A DNA stretch of 64,000 nucleotides from Methylobacterium sp. GXS13 (GCF_001455965.1 NZ_LKKO01000025.1:62001-126000); one strand, 5' to 3'; positions 44,199 to 52,999 are shown, counted from the first letter of the stretch. Notes: generated by a model from the letters alone, not told the origin. Translations and numbers: made by a program.

Positions 44199-45620
44199 TC
44201 AGTGATCCTGGTGACCGCCGGAATTCGAGGCGGACCGGCGCGTCCGCGGATCGACGACCCGGAGGTCGGTCTCCCGGGCGCGCCTGCCCTTCGGCGTGTC
44301 CGGCGAGCGGCTCGGCTCGGGCATCGGGTCGCCTGTCCATTCGTAGGCCAGGGTTCCCTCCGGATGCCGGTACCAGCCCGGGTCCCGGTAATCGCCGGCG
44401 GCGAGCCCGGGGCGGACCTTGAGCACGGTGAACATGCCGCCCATCTCCACGGACCCGAACGGACCCGCGCCCGTCATCATCGGCAGGGTGTTGTCGGGAA
44501 GCGGCATCTCCATCTCGGTCATCATGCCGCCGCCCGTCGATCCCATCGGCATGTAGCCCGGGGCGATCTTGCGGATCTGCTTGGCGGTGCTCTTCAGGTC
44601 CACGCCGATGTAGGTGCGCACCGAGTGCCCCATGGCGTTCATGGTGTGGTGCGACTTGTGGCAGTGGATCGCCCAGTCGCCCGGGTTGTCGGCGTTGAAC
44701 TCGATGGCGCGCATCTGCCCGACCGCGACGTCGACCGACACCTCCGGGAGCTGGTAACCCTCGTTGATCCAGCCCCCGTCCGTCCCGGTGACCTTGAAGT
44801 CGACCCCATGGACGTGGATCGGGTGGTTGGTCATGGTCAGGTTGCCGAAGCGCATCCGGACCTTGTCGCCCTGGCGCGCGACCATCGGGTCGATGCCGGG
44901 CCAGACGCGGCTGTTGAAGCACCACATGTTCATGTCGAGCATCGTGTTGACCTTGGGCACGTAGGACCCGGCCTCGATGTCGTAGGCGTTCAGGAGCCAG
45001 ACGAAGTCGCGGTCGACGCGGCGCTCGGCCGGGTCGCGCGGATGGACGACGAAGAAACCCATCATGCCCATCGCCATCTGGATCATCTCGTCCGAGTGCG
45101 GGTGGTACATGAAGGTGCCCGAGCGCCTCAGGATGAACTCGTAGACGAAGGTCTTGCCCGGCGGGATGCCGGGCTGGGTCAGCCCCGCGACCCCGTCCAT
45201 GCCGTTGGGCAGCGTCTGGCCGTGCCAATGGACGGCGGTCGCCTCCGGCAGGCGGTTCGTCACGAAGATGCGGACCTTGTCGCCCTCGACCGCCTCGATG
45301 GTCGGACCCGGCGACTGCCCGTTGTAGCCCCAGAGCCGGGCGTCCATGCCGGGCGACATCTCCCGCACGACGGGCTCGGCGACCAGGTGGAACTCTTTCC
45401 AGTCGCCGCGCATGCGCCAGGGGAGCGTCCAGCCGTTCAGCGTCACCACCGGCTGGTAGTCGGGCCCGCTCGTCGGATAGAGGGGCGGCTGCATCACCGC
45501 CTTGCCCATCGTCGGCGCCTCGGGCAGGCCGGCGGCCTGGACGCGCCCGCTGACCATCGACGAGCCTGCCAGGATGAGGCCGCCGGCCCCCAGGATCCGT
45601 CTGCGCGAGATGTCGGTCAT
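44199..45620 (-). CDS. Tat-exported multicopper oxidase
   Basis: 473 aa with a Tat signal SRRRILGAGGLILAG. Copper ligand clusters in order: HWHG, HPHS, HPIHVHG, and HCHKSHH. The order and number fit a laccase-like three-domain multicopper oxidase. The C-terminal 100 residues have Met-rich stretches (MMTEMEMPLPDNTLPMM) common in Cu(I) oxidases. It should oxidise Cu(I) to Cu(II) in the periplasm. It is 133 bp upstream of cusF on the same strand. Confidence 0.92.
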   Translation of the reverse strand: MTDISRRRILGAGGLILAGSSMVSGRVQAAGLPEAPTMGKAVMQPPLYPTSGPDYQPVVTLNGWTLPWRMRGDWKEFHLVAEPVVREMSPGMDARLWGYNGQSPGPTIEAVEGDKVRIFVTNRLPEATAVHWHGQTLPNGMDGVAGLTQPGIPPGKTFVYEFILRRSGTFMYHPHSDEMIQMAMGMMGFFVVHPRDPAERRVDRDFVWLLNAYDIEAGSYVPKVNTMLDMNMWCFNSRVWPGIDPMVARQGDKVRMRFGNLTMTNHPIHVHGVDFKVTGTDGGWINEGYQLPEVSVDVAVGQMRAIEFNADNPGDWAIHCHKSHHTMNAMGHSVRTYIGVDLKSTAKQIRKIAPGYMPMGSTGGGMMTEMEMPLPDNTLPMMTGAGPFGSVEMGGMFTVLKVRPGLAAGDYRDPGWYRHPEGTLAYEWTGDPMPEPSRSPDTPKGRRARETDLRVVDPRTRRSASNSGGHQDH

Positions 45621-45661
45621 GGTTGCTCTCCGAATGTCGTTCGATGACCCGAAGGCCGCTC

Positions 45662-47176
45662 TCAGCCGCCGGGCGTCGCCACCGCCCGGCTCGTCGCGCC
45701 GCTGCCGCCCGCCGGCTCGCCCCCGAAGCCGCCGCCCGAGAAGCCGCCGCCGACGGTCGCGGCCTTGAGGTCGGTCGCCGCGATCCAGAAGTCGCGCTGC
45801 GCCTCGATGGCCTGGATGTTGCTCACGATCCTGGCGCGCGCGTCGACGATGAGCGTCGTGACGTCCAGGAGCATGCCGCTGTACTGGAGCAGGGACTGGT
45901 CCAGGATCGTCCTGCGCAGCGGCAGGACGCTCGTCTGGTAGTGACGGGTGATGTCGTACTGCCCACGATAGCGCTGGTAGGCCTCACGCACCTCGGAGCG
46001 GGCGTTGACGGCGCGTTCGGCAAGCCGGTTGGCGGCTGCGAGGTAGGTCTCCTTCGCCCCGCGTACCGCCGTCGTGCCGAAATCGTAGATCGGGATGACG
46101 ACGTCGGCGGAGTAGCCGTTCAGGCTGCTCCGGTCGGTCCTTGCGCCGCCCGCATCGACGGTCCTGGACCGGGTGTACTGATTGGCGAACCCGACATCGA
46201 AGACGCTGACGAAGCCGCTGGCCTGGTTGAGGCCGTACTGACCGACGAGCGATTGCAGCTCGAAGCGGGCCGCCTGCACGTCGGTTCGCTTCCGCATCGC
46301 CTCGGCCTCGATCTGCTGCCCGCTCGTCAGGCGGCCCGGCAGCGAAGGCAGGCCGTTCGGAAGCTTGAAGTCAGCCTCCCGTCCCCAGAGGCCGAGGAGG
46401 CGGGTCAGCCGCTCCCGCTCCGCACGCTGCTGGACCCTGGCCTTGCCGAGCTGGGCGCCGAGTTCGCTGTAGAAGGCGTGCTCGCGCGCCTGTTCCAGCT
46501 TGTTCAGCGCGCCGGTCTCCCCCAATTGCTTGGCCAGCGTCGAGGCCGACCCGGCGCCGGGCAGCGCCTGCTCCAGGAAGCCCGTCGCCTGATTGGCGGC
46601 CACGGTGCGATAGAACTGCCGCCGCGCCTCGCCGCCGAGCCGCAGCACCTGCTCGGCCGCATTGTACTGGTCGGCCCGGAAACGGTCGCGCGCGATCTCC
46701 GTACGCGCCGGCAGCGTGGCCAGCTCCAGCAGGCTGCCCACCACGGAACGCTCGATGTCGGTGTTGAAGCCAAGCCCCCACTGGGTGATGGCCAACCTCG
46801 GAGCCGGCGGCAGCGTGGCCTGGACGAACTGCGCTTCCGACACGCCGAGGTCGTTGAACGCCGCCTGCAGCCCCTTGTTCTTGAGGAGGGCGACCTGCAC
46901 GGCGCCGTCGGCCGTCAGGGACCGCCGCAGCAGCTGGTCCACCCGGGCTTCCGCCGTGGGCGCGAAGCCTTCGTCGCTCGCCTTCACGATGTCCTTGCGC
47001 AATTCGAGCGCGGCGTAATCACCGGCGACGGACAGGCCGGCGTCCGGCGAGAAGCTCGCGCATCCGCCAAGGACCAATCCGATCACGGACAGGGTCACGG
47101 CGGTGCGCAGGTGGCGCGCCAGGGCGGCCTCGGCCGCCCCGTGCGCAATCGTGCCGACATCTCGCGGCGCGGTCAT
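45662..47176 (-). CDS. TolC-family outer-membrane efflux lipoprotein (CusC/CzcC-like)
   Basis: 504 aa with a lipoprotein signal (VIGLVLGGCASFSPD, Cys at the lipobox). Two long heptad-rich segments form the alpha-helical tunnel of TolC-type proteins. The tail is Gly/Ala-rich. It probably serves both RND pumps in this window as outer-membrane channel, although it is encoded away from them. A GTAACG-N16-CGGA promoter lies immediately upstream with a leader of about 20 bases. Confidence 0.85.
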   Translation of the reverse strand: MTAPRDVGTIAHGAAEAALARHLRTAVTLSVIGLVLGGCASFSPDAGLSVAGDYAALELRKDIVKASDEGFAPTAEARVDQLLRRSLTADGAVQVALLKNKGLQAAFNDLGVSEAQFVQATLPPAPRLAITQWGLGFNTDIERSVVGSLLELATLPARTEIARDRFRADQYNAAEQVLRLGGEARRQFYRTVAANQATGFLEQALPGAGSASTLAKQLGETGALNKLEQAREHAFYSELGAQLGKARVQQRAERERLTRLLGLWGREADFKLPNGLPSLPGRLTSGQQIEAEAMRKRTDVQAARFELQSLVGQYGLNQASGFVSVFDVGFANQYTRSRTVDAGGARTDRSSLNGYSADVVIPIYDFGTTAVRGAKETYLAAANRLAERAVNARSEVREAYQRYRGQYDITRHYQTSVLPLRRTILDQSLLQYSGMLLDVTTLIVDARARIVSNIQAIEAQRDFWIAATDLKAATVGGGFSGGGFGGEPAGGSGATSRAVATPGG

Positions 47177-47199
47177 CGTGCGTCCCTCATGACCGATAG

Positions 47200-47225
47200 T
47201 CCGGGCGCGGCACCCGTTTCGTTAC
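47200..47225 (-). promoter_or_regulatory. ECF-sigma promoter of the TolC-type gene
   Basis: GTAACG (47225-47220), sixteen bases, CGGA (47203-47200) on the minus strand. The same layout occurs at 50023 and 52681. The start codon of the TolC-type gene is 24 bp after the -10. Confidence 0.62.
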
Positions 47226-47237
47226 AGCGGCAGGCCA

Positions 47238-47534
47238 TCATCGGCCTCCCGCGTCGCGCTTGCCGCCCATGCCGGGCATCCCTTCCATCCCCGGCATGCC
47301 CTCCATGCCGCCGGCGCCGGGCTTGGGCCCGACCTGACGGTTGAGCTCACGCCAGTCCTTCGGCTCGACGACATCGAAGCGCTTCACGCCCGCCGTCACC
47401 GAGGAATAGCGGGGGGAGCGGACGGCAACGGTCGGATCCGCCGGCATGACGAGCCGCTCGGGGCCGCCCGCCGGCACGCCGGCCGGCCGCGGAAGGACCG
47501 CCGCGAGCGCGGCCGGTCTTGGCAACTTGAACAT
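47238..47534 (-). CDS. Small Met/Gly-tailed protein
   Basis: 98 aa from ATG 47534. The body has the segment VKRFDVVEPKDWRELNRQVG and the tail GGMEGMPGMEGMPGMGG, a soft-metal-binding repeat. No clear signal peptide; the first 20 residues are Pro/Ala-rich. No family recognised. It lies upstream of the TolC-type gene on the same strand and is probably part of the copper cluster. Confidence 0.6.
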   Translation of the reverse strand: MFKLPRPAALAAVLPRPAGVPAGGPERLVMPADPTVAVRSPRYSSVTAGVKRFDVVEPKDWRELNRQVGPKPGAGGMEGMPGMEGMPGMGGKRDAGGR

Positions 47535-47715
47535 CGTGGTTATCCCGAACGGACATGACCGGCCGCGCACGGTGACCATGGGCGTCGCTCCGGCGGTCCG
47601 TCCCACGGCGGGGACGCACGTCGCCGTCCGCGCCAACGGCGGTCGGATTGCTGGGGTGATCTCGATGGCCGTCCCGCCGGAGCGGCCGTAGGCGGGCGCT
47701 AGTCGCGCCCGCGCG

Positions 47716-48195
47716 TCAGGCGCCGAGCCTCGGCGGCCGTTCGATCCGAGTCGGATGGGCGTCGACGACGCCGTCTTCCTGCGCGATCAGCACGCGGTCG
47801 GACGAATGCGCTTCGAGGCATGCCCCCGACCAGGATGCCGTCGGTAGCGCGACCTGGCCGGCGAGGGTACAGCAGGCCGCCAGGCAAGGGCCCTTGTGGG
47901 CCCGCTGACGGTGCTCGGGGCAACCCGGCTCCTGGGACGTCGATCGGGCGGCCGAAAGGTCCACTGCCGGCGAGCCGCGTTCCGAGGCCACCACGTTGAC
48001 GAACGGAGCCGACGGTCTCGATGCCTCGCCGTGGTCGTGGTGCACATGCCGCCCAGCCTCGGGCGAGACCGCGGGCTTCGCGTGGTCCGCATGCCGGTGT
48101 GCCGCCGCGGCATGCGCCATCGTGCACGGCGCAGCCGGCGCGACGGCCACGGCCAACGCGACCACGAAGAGCACAAATGTGCGCAGGACGACCAA
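47716..48195 (-). CDS. Exported His/Cys-containing protein
   Basis: 159 aa with a signal peptide (MVVLRTFVLFVVALAVAVAP). A histidine-rich section (HAAAAHRHADHAKP and GRHVHHDHGEA) is followed by a cysteine-containing section (EPGCPEHRQRAHKGPCLAAC). Likely periplasmic metal binding. Resembles the small exported proteins seen with cop/cus genes, without a named family. Confidence 0.65.
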   Translation of the reverse strand: MVVLRTFVLFVVALAVAVAPAAPCTMAHAAAAHRHADHAKPAVSPEAGRHVHHDHGEASRPSAPFVNVVASERGSPAVDLSAARSTSQEPGCPEHRQRAHKGPCLAACCTLAGQVALPTASWSGACLEAHSSDRVLIAQEDGVVDAHPTRIERPPRLGA

Positions 48196-48632
48196 CGATC
48201 AGGGACCTTTCCTAATCCAACGTGAACATCGCACGTCGTTCCGGCTCCGGCAATGCATCGCCCGAGACGAAGCCGGGGAAAGGGTAAGCTGTTGGATTTG
48301 GGCAACGATGTCTTCGGAGGGCATCCGTATAATCGCTGTTCGAGCGACGGTTGGGGAAGGAACGCGAAGCCGCGAAGTCAGTCTTCGCGCGCGGTCTGCG
48401 GCGGTTTCCGCGAAACCGCAGGCGCCCCTTCCGGTGGCGTCGGAACGGACCTCGCAGATCAAGGCGTCATGGCATCGGCCCGGAGGCATCGAATTTAAGC
48501 GTCGCCGGGGAGGACCGTCGAATCGATGTGGGGCCGGGTCCGAAGGCTTGAGGGAGGACCCGGCGGACAACGGCTCGGGGGCATATCGCTGAGCTGGCGG
48601 CACGACGGCCACGATGACAACCCCACACCGGT
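48196..48632 (+). other. Gene-free stretch
   Basis: 437 bp between two minus-strand metal genes. Open frames here on both strands are Arg/Ser-rich and short; I see no motif, repeat or convincing regulatory site. It presumably holds the promoter of the His/Cys protein gene at its left side. Confidence 0.5.
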
Positions 48633-49241
48633 TCAGTGGGTGTGGTCGTGGGCATGGGCATCGGATGCCGACCCCTTCCCTGGGCCGGTCCCGCCCGGGT
48701 CCGGATTCGAGGTCGCGTCCCCGGCGCGTGCGCCGTGATCGTGATCTGAGGGGTGTCCTCCCGCGCTTCCGGGATGCGCGTGGCTGTCCGACTTCGGGAG
48801 GGCCATGACACCAAGCCCGTAGCGGTAGACATTCTCGCCGCCGAGCCATCCCGTCACGGCCAGGGCCCCCGACCCCGCCGCGAGCAGGGCGATCAGCACG
48901 ATCCCGGCGCCCGCCGGCCTCCTGCGGTCGTACCAGGCGGCGACGGCGGCCGCGACGAAGGCGAGCGCCGTGCCGAGGGCCCAGCGCAGATGGACGGTCA
49001 TGTTAACGTGAGACACCTCGTCGTGCGCCACCGAATTGTAGGCCCACCAGCCCGTTATCAGCGTGGCCGCCGTCACCAGCAAGCCGATGCCGAGGTTCCA
49101 TCGTGCCGCTATGGTGGCCGCGCCCCCTGACGGCCGTGCAGCCAGCAAGGTGCCGGCGACGAAGAGGACGGAGGCGGTCAGGAGGAGCGCCACCGTGAAA
49201 TGAACGACGACCGGATGCCAGTTGGGGATGATCTCGAACAT
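48633..49241 (-). CDS. DUF2231 membrane protein with His-rich tail
   Basis: 202 aa. It begins with the DUF2231 pattern (NWHPVVVHFTVALLLTASVL) and has four membrane helices. The C-terminal 55 residues are hydrophilic and His/Gly-rich (SDSHAHPGSAGGHPSDHDHG, ending DAHAHDHTH), likely to bind metal. The function of DUF2231 proteins is unknown. It belongs to the minus-strand copper cluster. Confidence 0.82.
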   Translation of the reverse strand: MFEIIPNWHPVVVHFTVALLLTASVLFVAGTLLAARPSGGAATIAARWNLGIGLLVTAATLITGWWAYNSVAHDEVSHVNMTVHLRWALGTALAFVAAAVAAWYDRRRPAGAGIVLIALLAAGSGALAVTGWLGGENVYRYGLGVMALPKSDSHAHPGSAGGHPSDHDHGARAGDATSNPDPGGTGPGKGSASDAHAHDHTH

Positions 49242-49594
49242 GCCGGAGCTCCAGGGACGACGTAGGATGATGTTGCGGCAGGTGCGCCGGAGCCCCGGGG
49301 TCGCTTTCCGCTTCGAGCCACGAATGCGGCACCCGTCGGAAACCGCCGGCCGAACAACCTGCCAGGGTCAAGCCGCGGTCCCCGAGGGCGGTATCGCCGG
49401 CTACCCAGCAATCGCCACGAAACCTCATCGGCGACCGCGCCGGCTCATGAGCCCGCGGTCGCCGAGGCCATCATACCCCGTGGAGGTTTAATGACGAAAT
49501 GTAAGCTTGGCAAATCGCGATGTCGAGCGACACGCGTCCGCTTGACGGACTTGCAACTCCGTCGCTCGACATCACGTCATGAGCCTAAGACCCG
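49242..49594. other. Gene-free stretch with a degenerate CsoR-like site
   Basis: 353 bp upstream of the DUF2231 gene. At 49474-49488 the sequence TACCCCGTGGAGGTT resembles the 15-bp CsoR-type operator in one arm only. Otherwise I see nothing defined. Confidence 0.35.
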
Positions 49595-49840
49595 TCAATG
49601 CCGGTCGTCGGAGTGTCCGTCCTCGCCGTGGCCATGCTCGTGCACGACCTCGTGATGGTCTTCGTGGTGTCCCATCTCTCGATGCTCTTCGACGACGTGA
49701 TGTTCGTCATGATGGCCATCGTGATGGTCGCCATGGATGGTTACGGAGGGTCCGTCGTCGGCCCTGGCGGGATGCCCGGCAAGGGACAGCGCCAAAGAGG
49801 CGGATACCGCCAAGGCGAATGCAAAGAATGGCTTGTTCAT
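49595..49840 (-). CDS. Small exported His-rich protein
   Basis: 81 aa from ATG 49840; an upstream extension of the frame is rejected because the signal peptide starts here (MNKPFFAFALAVSASLALSL). After cleavage near ARA the mature part of about 53 residues has 17 histidines, mostly in pairs with Asp and Glu between (GDHHDGHHDEHHVVEEHREM). It should bind several divalent or Cu(II) ions in the periplasm. No named family. A half-conserved CsoR-like site is 53 bp upstream. Confidence 0.75.
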   Translation of the reverse strand: MNKPFFAFALAVSASLALSLAGHPARADDGPSVTIHGDHHDGHHDEHHVVEEHREMGHHEDHHEVVHEHGHGEDGHSDDRH

Positions 49841-50162
49841 CGTCGTCTCCCATCGGATCGTGGACGGCCTATGGAACGCGACATTGCCCATATACGATCC
49901 GGGGGTATAGTCGGATTTATCTCGGACGGGACAGCCGCGGTCCGGCCTGCGGCAGCGATGACCTTCCCGAGGCGGATGCGTGCCTCGGGCTCCGTGGCGT
50001 CGGCTCACGCGTATCGTGCGATGTAACCTTCCCGGTCTTCTCGTCGGATTGATGGATGTGACGGTCGACCCGTTGTTCGCGCGACCGACGCGGGCGGTCG
50101 GAGCTGCGCAACGCCGCCGGTCCCACCGGTGCCGGTGTTCCTGCGAGAGGGAGCGGACAATC
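49841..50162. other. Divergent intergenic region with two candidate control sites
   Basis: 322 bp between the His-rich gene (minus) and rpoH (plus). It holds a half-conserved CsoR-like 15-mer TACGATCCGGGGGTA (49893-49907) facing the His-rich gene and an ECF-type promoter (50023-50048) facing rpoH. Confidence 0.5.
50023..50048 (+). promoter_or_regulatory. ECF-sigma promoter of the rpoH-ECF-nrsF operon
   Basis: GTAACC, sixteen bases, CGGA. It resembles the GTAACC-N16-CGAA promoter that I recall for SigF of Caulobacter, whose anti-sigma is NrsF as encoded here. It implies autoregulation and supports the later rpoH start at 50163. Confidence 0.65.
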
Positions 50163-51188
50163 ATGACGGCAGGCACGCTCGCTGATCTTTCCTCGGGCGA
50201 AGGCCTGTCGCGTTACCTCGACGAGATCCGCAGGTTTCCGATGCTGGAGCCGAACGAGGAGCTCACTCTCGCCAAGAGCTGGCGCGGCGGGGGTGACCGG
50301 GAGGCCGCGCACCGCCTCGTGACATCACACCTGCGTCTCGTCGCCAAGATCGCCATGGGCTATCGCGGCTACGGCCTGCCGATCGGCGACGTGGTGTCGG
50401 AGGGCAACGTCGGGCTGATGCAGGCGGTCAAGCGCTTCGATCCGGACAAGGGCTTCCGGCTGGCCACCTATGCGATGTGGTGGATCAAGGCCGCGATCCA
50501 GGAATACGTCCTGCGCTCGTGGTCGCTCGTGAAGATGGGTACCACTGCCAACCAGAAGAAGCTGTTCTTCAACCTGCGCAAGGCCAAGGGCAAGATCTCG
50601 GCCCTCGACGAGGGCGACCTGCGGCCCGATCAGGTGAAGCAGATCGCGACCCGTGTCGGCGTGCCCGAGCAGGACGTCATCGACATGAACCGCCGCCTCT
50701 CCGGCGACGCCTCCCTCAGCGCGCCCCTGCGCGAGGAGGGCGAGGGCGAGTGGCAGGACTGGCTGGTGGACAACAGCCCGAGCCAGGAGACGGTGCTCGT
50801 GCGCGAGCAGGAGGGCAAGAACCGCCTGACGGCGCTCCGCGACGCGCTGAGCGTCCTCAATCCGCGAGAGCGGCGCATCTTCGAGGCGCGCCGGCTCGCC
50901 GACGACCCGATCACGCTGGAGGACCTTTCGGGCGAGTTCGGCGTATCGCGCGAGCGCGTTCGCCAGATCGAGGTGCGCGCCTTCGAGAAGGTGCGGGAGG
51001 GGGTCAAGCGCAACGTCGCCGTAAGAGAGCTGTCCCATGTCGGCATCGACGCGCGCGATTGGCCGTCCGTGAAGCCGGGAAGCCGACAAGCCCGTCAGCC
51101 TTCGATGGCCGCGTTGTCACGCACACCCACGCCGCCGTGTGGAAGCGGGATACGTCCGGCCCGCGCCGAGGACGACCGGGCCCCGTGA
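50163..51188 (+). CDS. rpoH: RNA polymerase sigma factor RpoH
   Basis: 341 aa from ATG 50163; an earlier in-frame start lies upstream of the promoter. Regions 1.2 to 4 are complete: LSRYLDEIRRFPMLEPNEEL, region 2 with AMWWIKAAIQEYVLRSWSLV, the RpoH box QKKLFFNLRKAKG, and region 4 with FGVSRERVRQIEVRAFEKV. It directs heat-shock and protein-damage genes. The 45-residue C-terminal tail after VAVREL is atypical. It is likely an extra copy dedicated to metal stress, because it is in operon with an ECF factor (GTGA overlap). Confidence 0.9.
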   Translation: MTAGTLADLSSGEGLSRYLDEIRRFPMLEPNEELTLAKSWRGGGDREAAHRLVTSHLRLVAKIAMGYRGYGLPIGDVVSEGNVGLMQAVKRFDPDKGFRLATYAMWWIKAAIQEYVLRSWSLVKMGTTANQKKLFFNLRKAKGKISALDEGDLRPDQVKQIATRVGVPEQDVIDMNRRLSGDASLSAPLREEGEGEWQDWLVDNSPSQETVLVREQEGKNRLTALRDALSVLNPRERRIFEARRLADDPITLEDLSGEFGVSRERVRQIEVRAFEKVREGVKRNVAVRELSHVGIDARDWPSVKPGSRQARQPSMAALSRTPTPPCGSGIRPARAEDDRAP

Positions 51189-51739
51189 TCCACCGCGAGG
51201 TCGAGCTCCGTACGCTCCTGACGGAAGGCCTGCTGGGCCGATCCGCGGACTATCGTCGGTTCCTGGAATGCCTGGGACCGCACCTTCGCGCATACTATAG
51301 GAACAAGTTGAGCCGGTCGGGACGCGGCGACACCGAGGCCGAGGACCTGGTCCAGGAGACCCTGATGGCGGTCCATACCCGACGCCACACCTATGACGTC
51401 ACCCAACCGGTGACCCCATGGGTCTACGCCATCGCACGCTACAAGCTCATCGATCACCTGCGGCGCACCCGGCCCGGGACGGCAGACGTCCCGGTCGAGG
51501 ACGCCGGCGAACTCATGGCCGCCGATGATCATACGGCGACGGAGAGCACTCTCGACGTCGAGCGCCTGCTCGCGCGGTTGCCCGCGAAGGCACGGCTGGC
51601 GATCAGGTCGATGAAGGTTGAGGGCTTGAGCGCGGCGGAGGCGGCCGAGCGGGCCGGGATGTCGGAGACGGCGGTCAAGGTGAGCGTCCATCGCGGCCTG
51701 AAGGCCCTGGCGTCGTTCGTGGGAGGCAGGACGAAATGA
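51185..51739 (+). CDS. ECF sigma factor paired with NrsF
   Basis: 184 aa from GTG 51185, four-base overlap with rpoH. Region 2 contains TEAEDLVQETLMAVHTRRHT and YAIARYKLIDHLRR; region 4 contains AEAAERAGMSETAVKVSVHR. ECF factors held by NrsF (DUF1109) proteins respond to heavy metals in Caulobacter. Candidate promoters with GTAAC(C/G)-N16-CGGA are before its own operon and two further genes. Confidence 0.9.
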   Translation: MIHREVELRTLLTEGLLGRSADYRRFLECLGPHLRAYYRNKLSRSGRGDTEAEDLVQETLMAVHTRRHTYDVTQPVTPWVYAIARYKLIDHLRRTRPGTADVPVEDAGELMAADDHTATESTLDVERLLARLPAKARLAIRSMKVEGLSAAEAAERAGMSETAVKVSVHRGLKALASFVGGRTK

Positions 51740-52386
51740 AGACCGACGAACTCATCGGCCTGCTGGGCACCAGCTTCGAGCGCGAACCGGTCGGGACGCC
51801 CTGGATGACGCGCCGGTCCGCGCTGGCGGTCGCGGGCGGCGCGACCGCCGCGCTGTTCCTTGCGCTGGCGTTCCTCGGCTTGCGCCCCGGCCTCACGCAA
51901 GCCCGGCCGCTCCTGTTCCTCGCGTTGAAGGTCGCGTTCGCGGCCGCGGTCGGGGGGCTCGCGCTGCGGTACCTCGTCAGGGCCGCCAGGCCAGGCGGCG
52001 AGAGCCGCGTGCATCTCGGGGTCGTGGCCTCACCCTTCCTGGCGGTCGCGGCGCTCGCGGGCGTGAGCCTCTCGATGACACCGCCCGCGCATTGGCACGG
52101 CCAGATATCCGGCCATACCTGGCTCGAATGCCTCGTCTCGATTCCCGTGATCGCCATCGTTCCGTTCGCCGTAATCACGTGGGCTGTTCGACGGTTCGGG
52201 GCGCCGACGGATCTCTTGCGGGCGGGTGCCTTGGTCGGCCTCTCCGCGGGTGCCGTCAGCGCCCTCGGCTATTCGCTGCATTGCATGGACGACACCGTTC
52301 CGTTCGTCGCCGTCTGGTACGGGGGGACGATCGCCATCTGCACGCTGGCCGGGGCGCTCCTGGGACCGCGCCTCCTTCGCTGGTAG
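51736..52386 (+). CDS. nrsF: NrsF/DUF1109-family anti-sigma factor
   Basis: 216 aa starting in the ECF stop (ATGA). A short cytoplasmic head (MKTDELIGLLGTSFE) is followed by six hydrophobic segments, the NrsF design. Conserved cysteines LECLVS and YSLHCMDD may sense metals or redox changes. It holds the ECF factor inactive at the inner membrane. Confidence 0.9.
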   Translation: MKTDELIGLLGTSFEREPVGTPWMTRRSALAVAGGATAALFLALAFLGLRPGLTQARPLLFLALKVAFAAAVGGLALRYLVRAARPGGESRVHLGVVASPFLAVAALAGVSLSMTPPAHWHGQISGHTWLECLVSIPVIAIVPFAVITWAVRRFGAPTDLLRAGALVGLSAGAVSALGYSLHCMDDTVPFVAVWYGGTIAICTLAGALLGPRLLRW

Positions 52387-52756
52387 CGGTCCGTTTCGTG
52401 ACATCCTCCGGACTGCCCGACCGATTTCGATGGGCGACGTGACGGTTCCGGCGCCCGCTCGCCGGTCGGCGCTTCATGCCGCCGGGCCTCGGTGCAGTAT
52501 CTCCGAGATTGGGAATCGGCCATGACGGGCACGATCCGTCCTACCCGCCCCGCGCCCGTGCGAGCGGCGTGCCGAACCGTACGCATCCCGCAGGCGATTG
52601 CAGGCGCCTCTCCCACCGGGTGAGCAAGGCGCCGCGCCAGGCGACACCGGCCGTACCAAACAAAAGCTTTGCGACGCGCTGTAACGGTAAGCCCAGGACA
52701 TCCGGACTTAAGGATGAGGAGCAGCAAGCTTCCCACCGGAAAAAACGGGTCCCGCC
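52387..52756 (+). other. Gene-free stretch with an ECF-type promoter
   Basis: 370 bp between nrsF and a small secreted protein gene. Apart from the ECF-type promoter at 52681-52706 I see no gene or repeat. Confidence 0.5.
52681..52706 (+). promoter_or_regulatory. ECF-sigma promoter of a small secreted protein gene
   Basis: GTAACG, sixteen bases, CGGA, with the start codon 51 bp after the -10. Identical layout to 47200-47225 (GTAACG in both). Confidence 0.62.
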
Positions 52757-52999
52757 ATGAAAAGCAAGATCATCACCGCCTTCGCAGGCATTGCCATGCT
52801 CGCCGGACTTCCGGGTTACGCACTGGCGGGGTGGATGGACAACGTCCCGGCCCGTTTCCTGCCTCAAACCCATCAGTCGCAACGGGCCACGCCGCATTAC
52901 GTCGAACCGCCGGAAGTCGGCCTGACGACCGGATCGATCAACGCGGTGCCCCGCCGCCCTGACGCCCGCCCCCCGGCGTCGCCCTCCCAGAACTTCTGA
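52757..52999 (+). CDS. Small secreted protein, predicted ECF target
   Basis: 80 aa with a signal peptide (MKSKIITAFAGIAMLAGLPG, cleavage near ALA). The mature part is Pro-rich and unstructured (HYVEPPEVGLTTGSINAVPR). No family recognised. It is preceded by an ECF-type promoter. Confidence 0.6.
   Translation: MKSKIITAFAGIAMLAGLPGYALAGWMDNVPARFLPQTHQSQRATPHYVEPPEVGLTTGSINAVPRRPDARPPASPSQNF

Noticed and set aside
48199..48849. 216-aa minus-strand frame between the His/Cys protein and DUF2231 genes
   Set aside because: Arg/Pro-rich and overlapping the DUF2231 tail in another frame; no domain and no ribosome-binding site.
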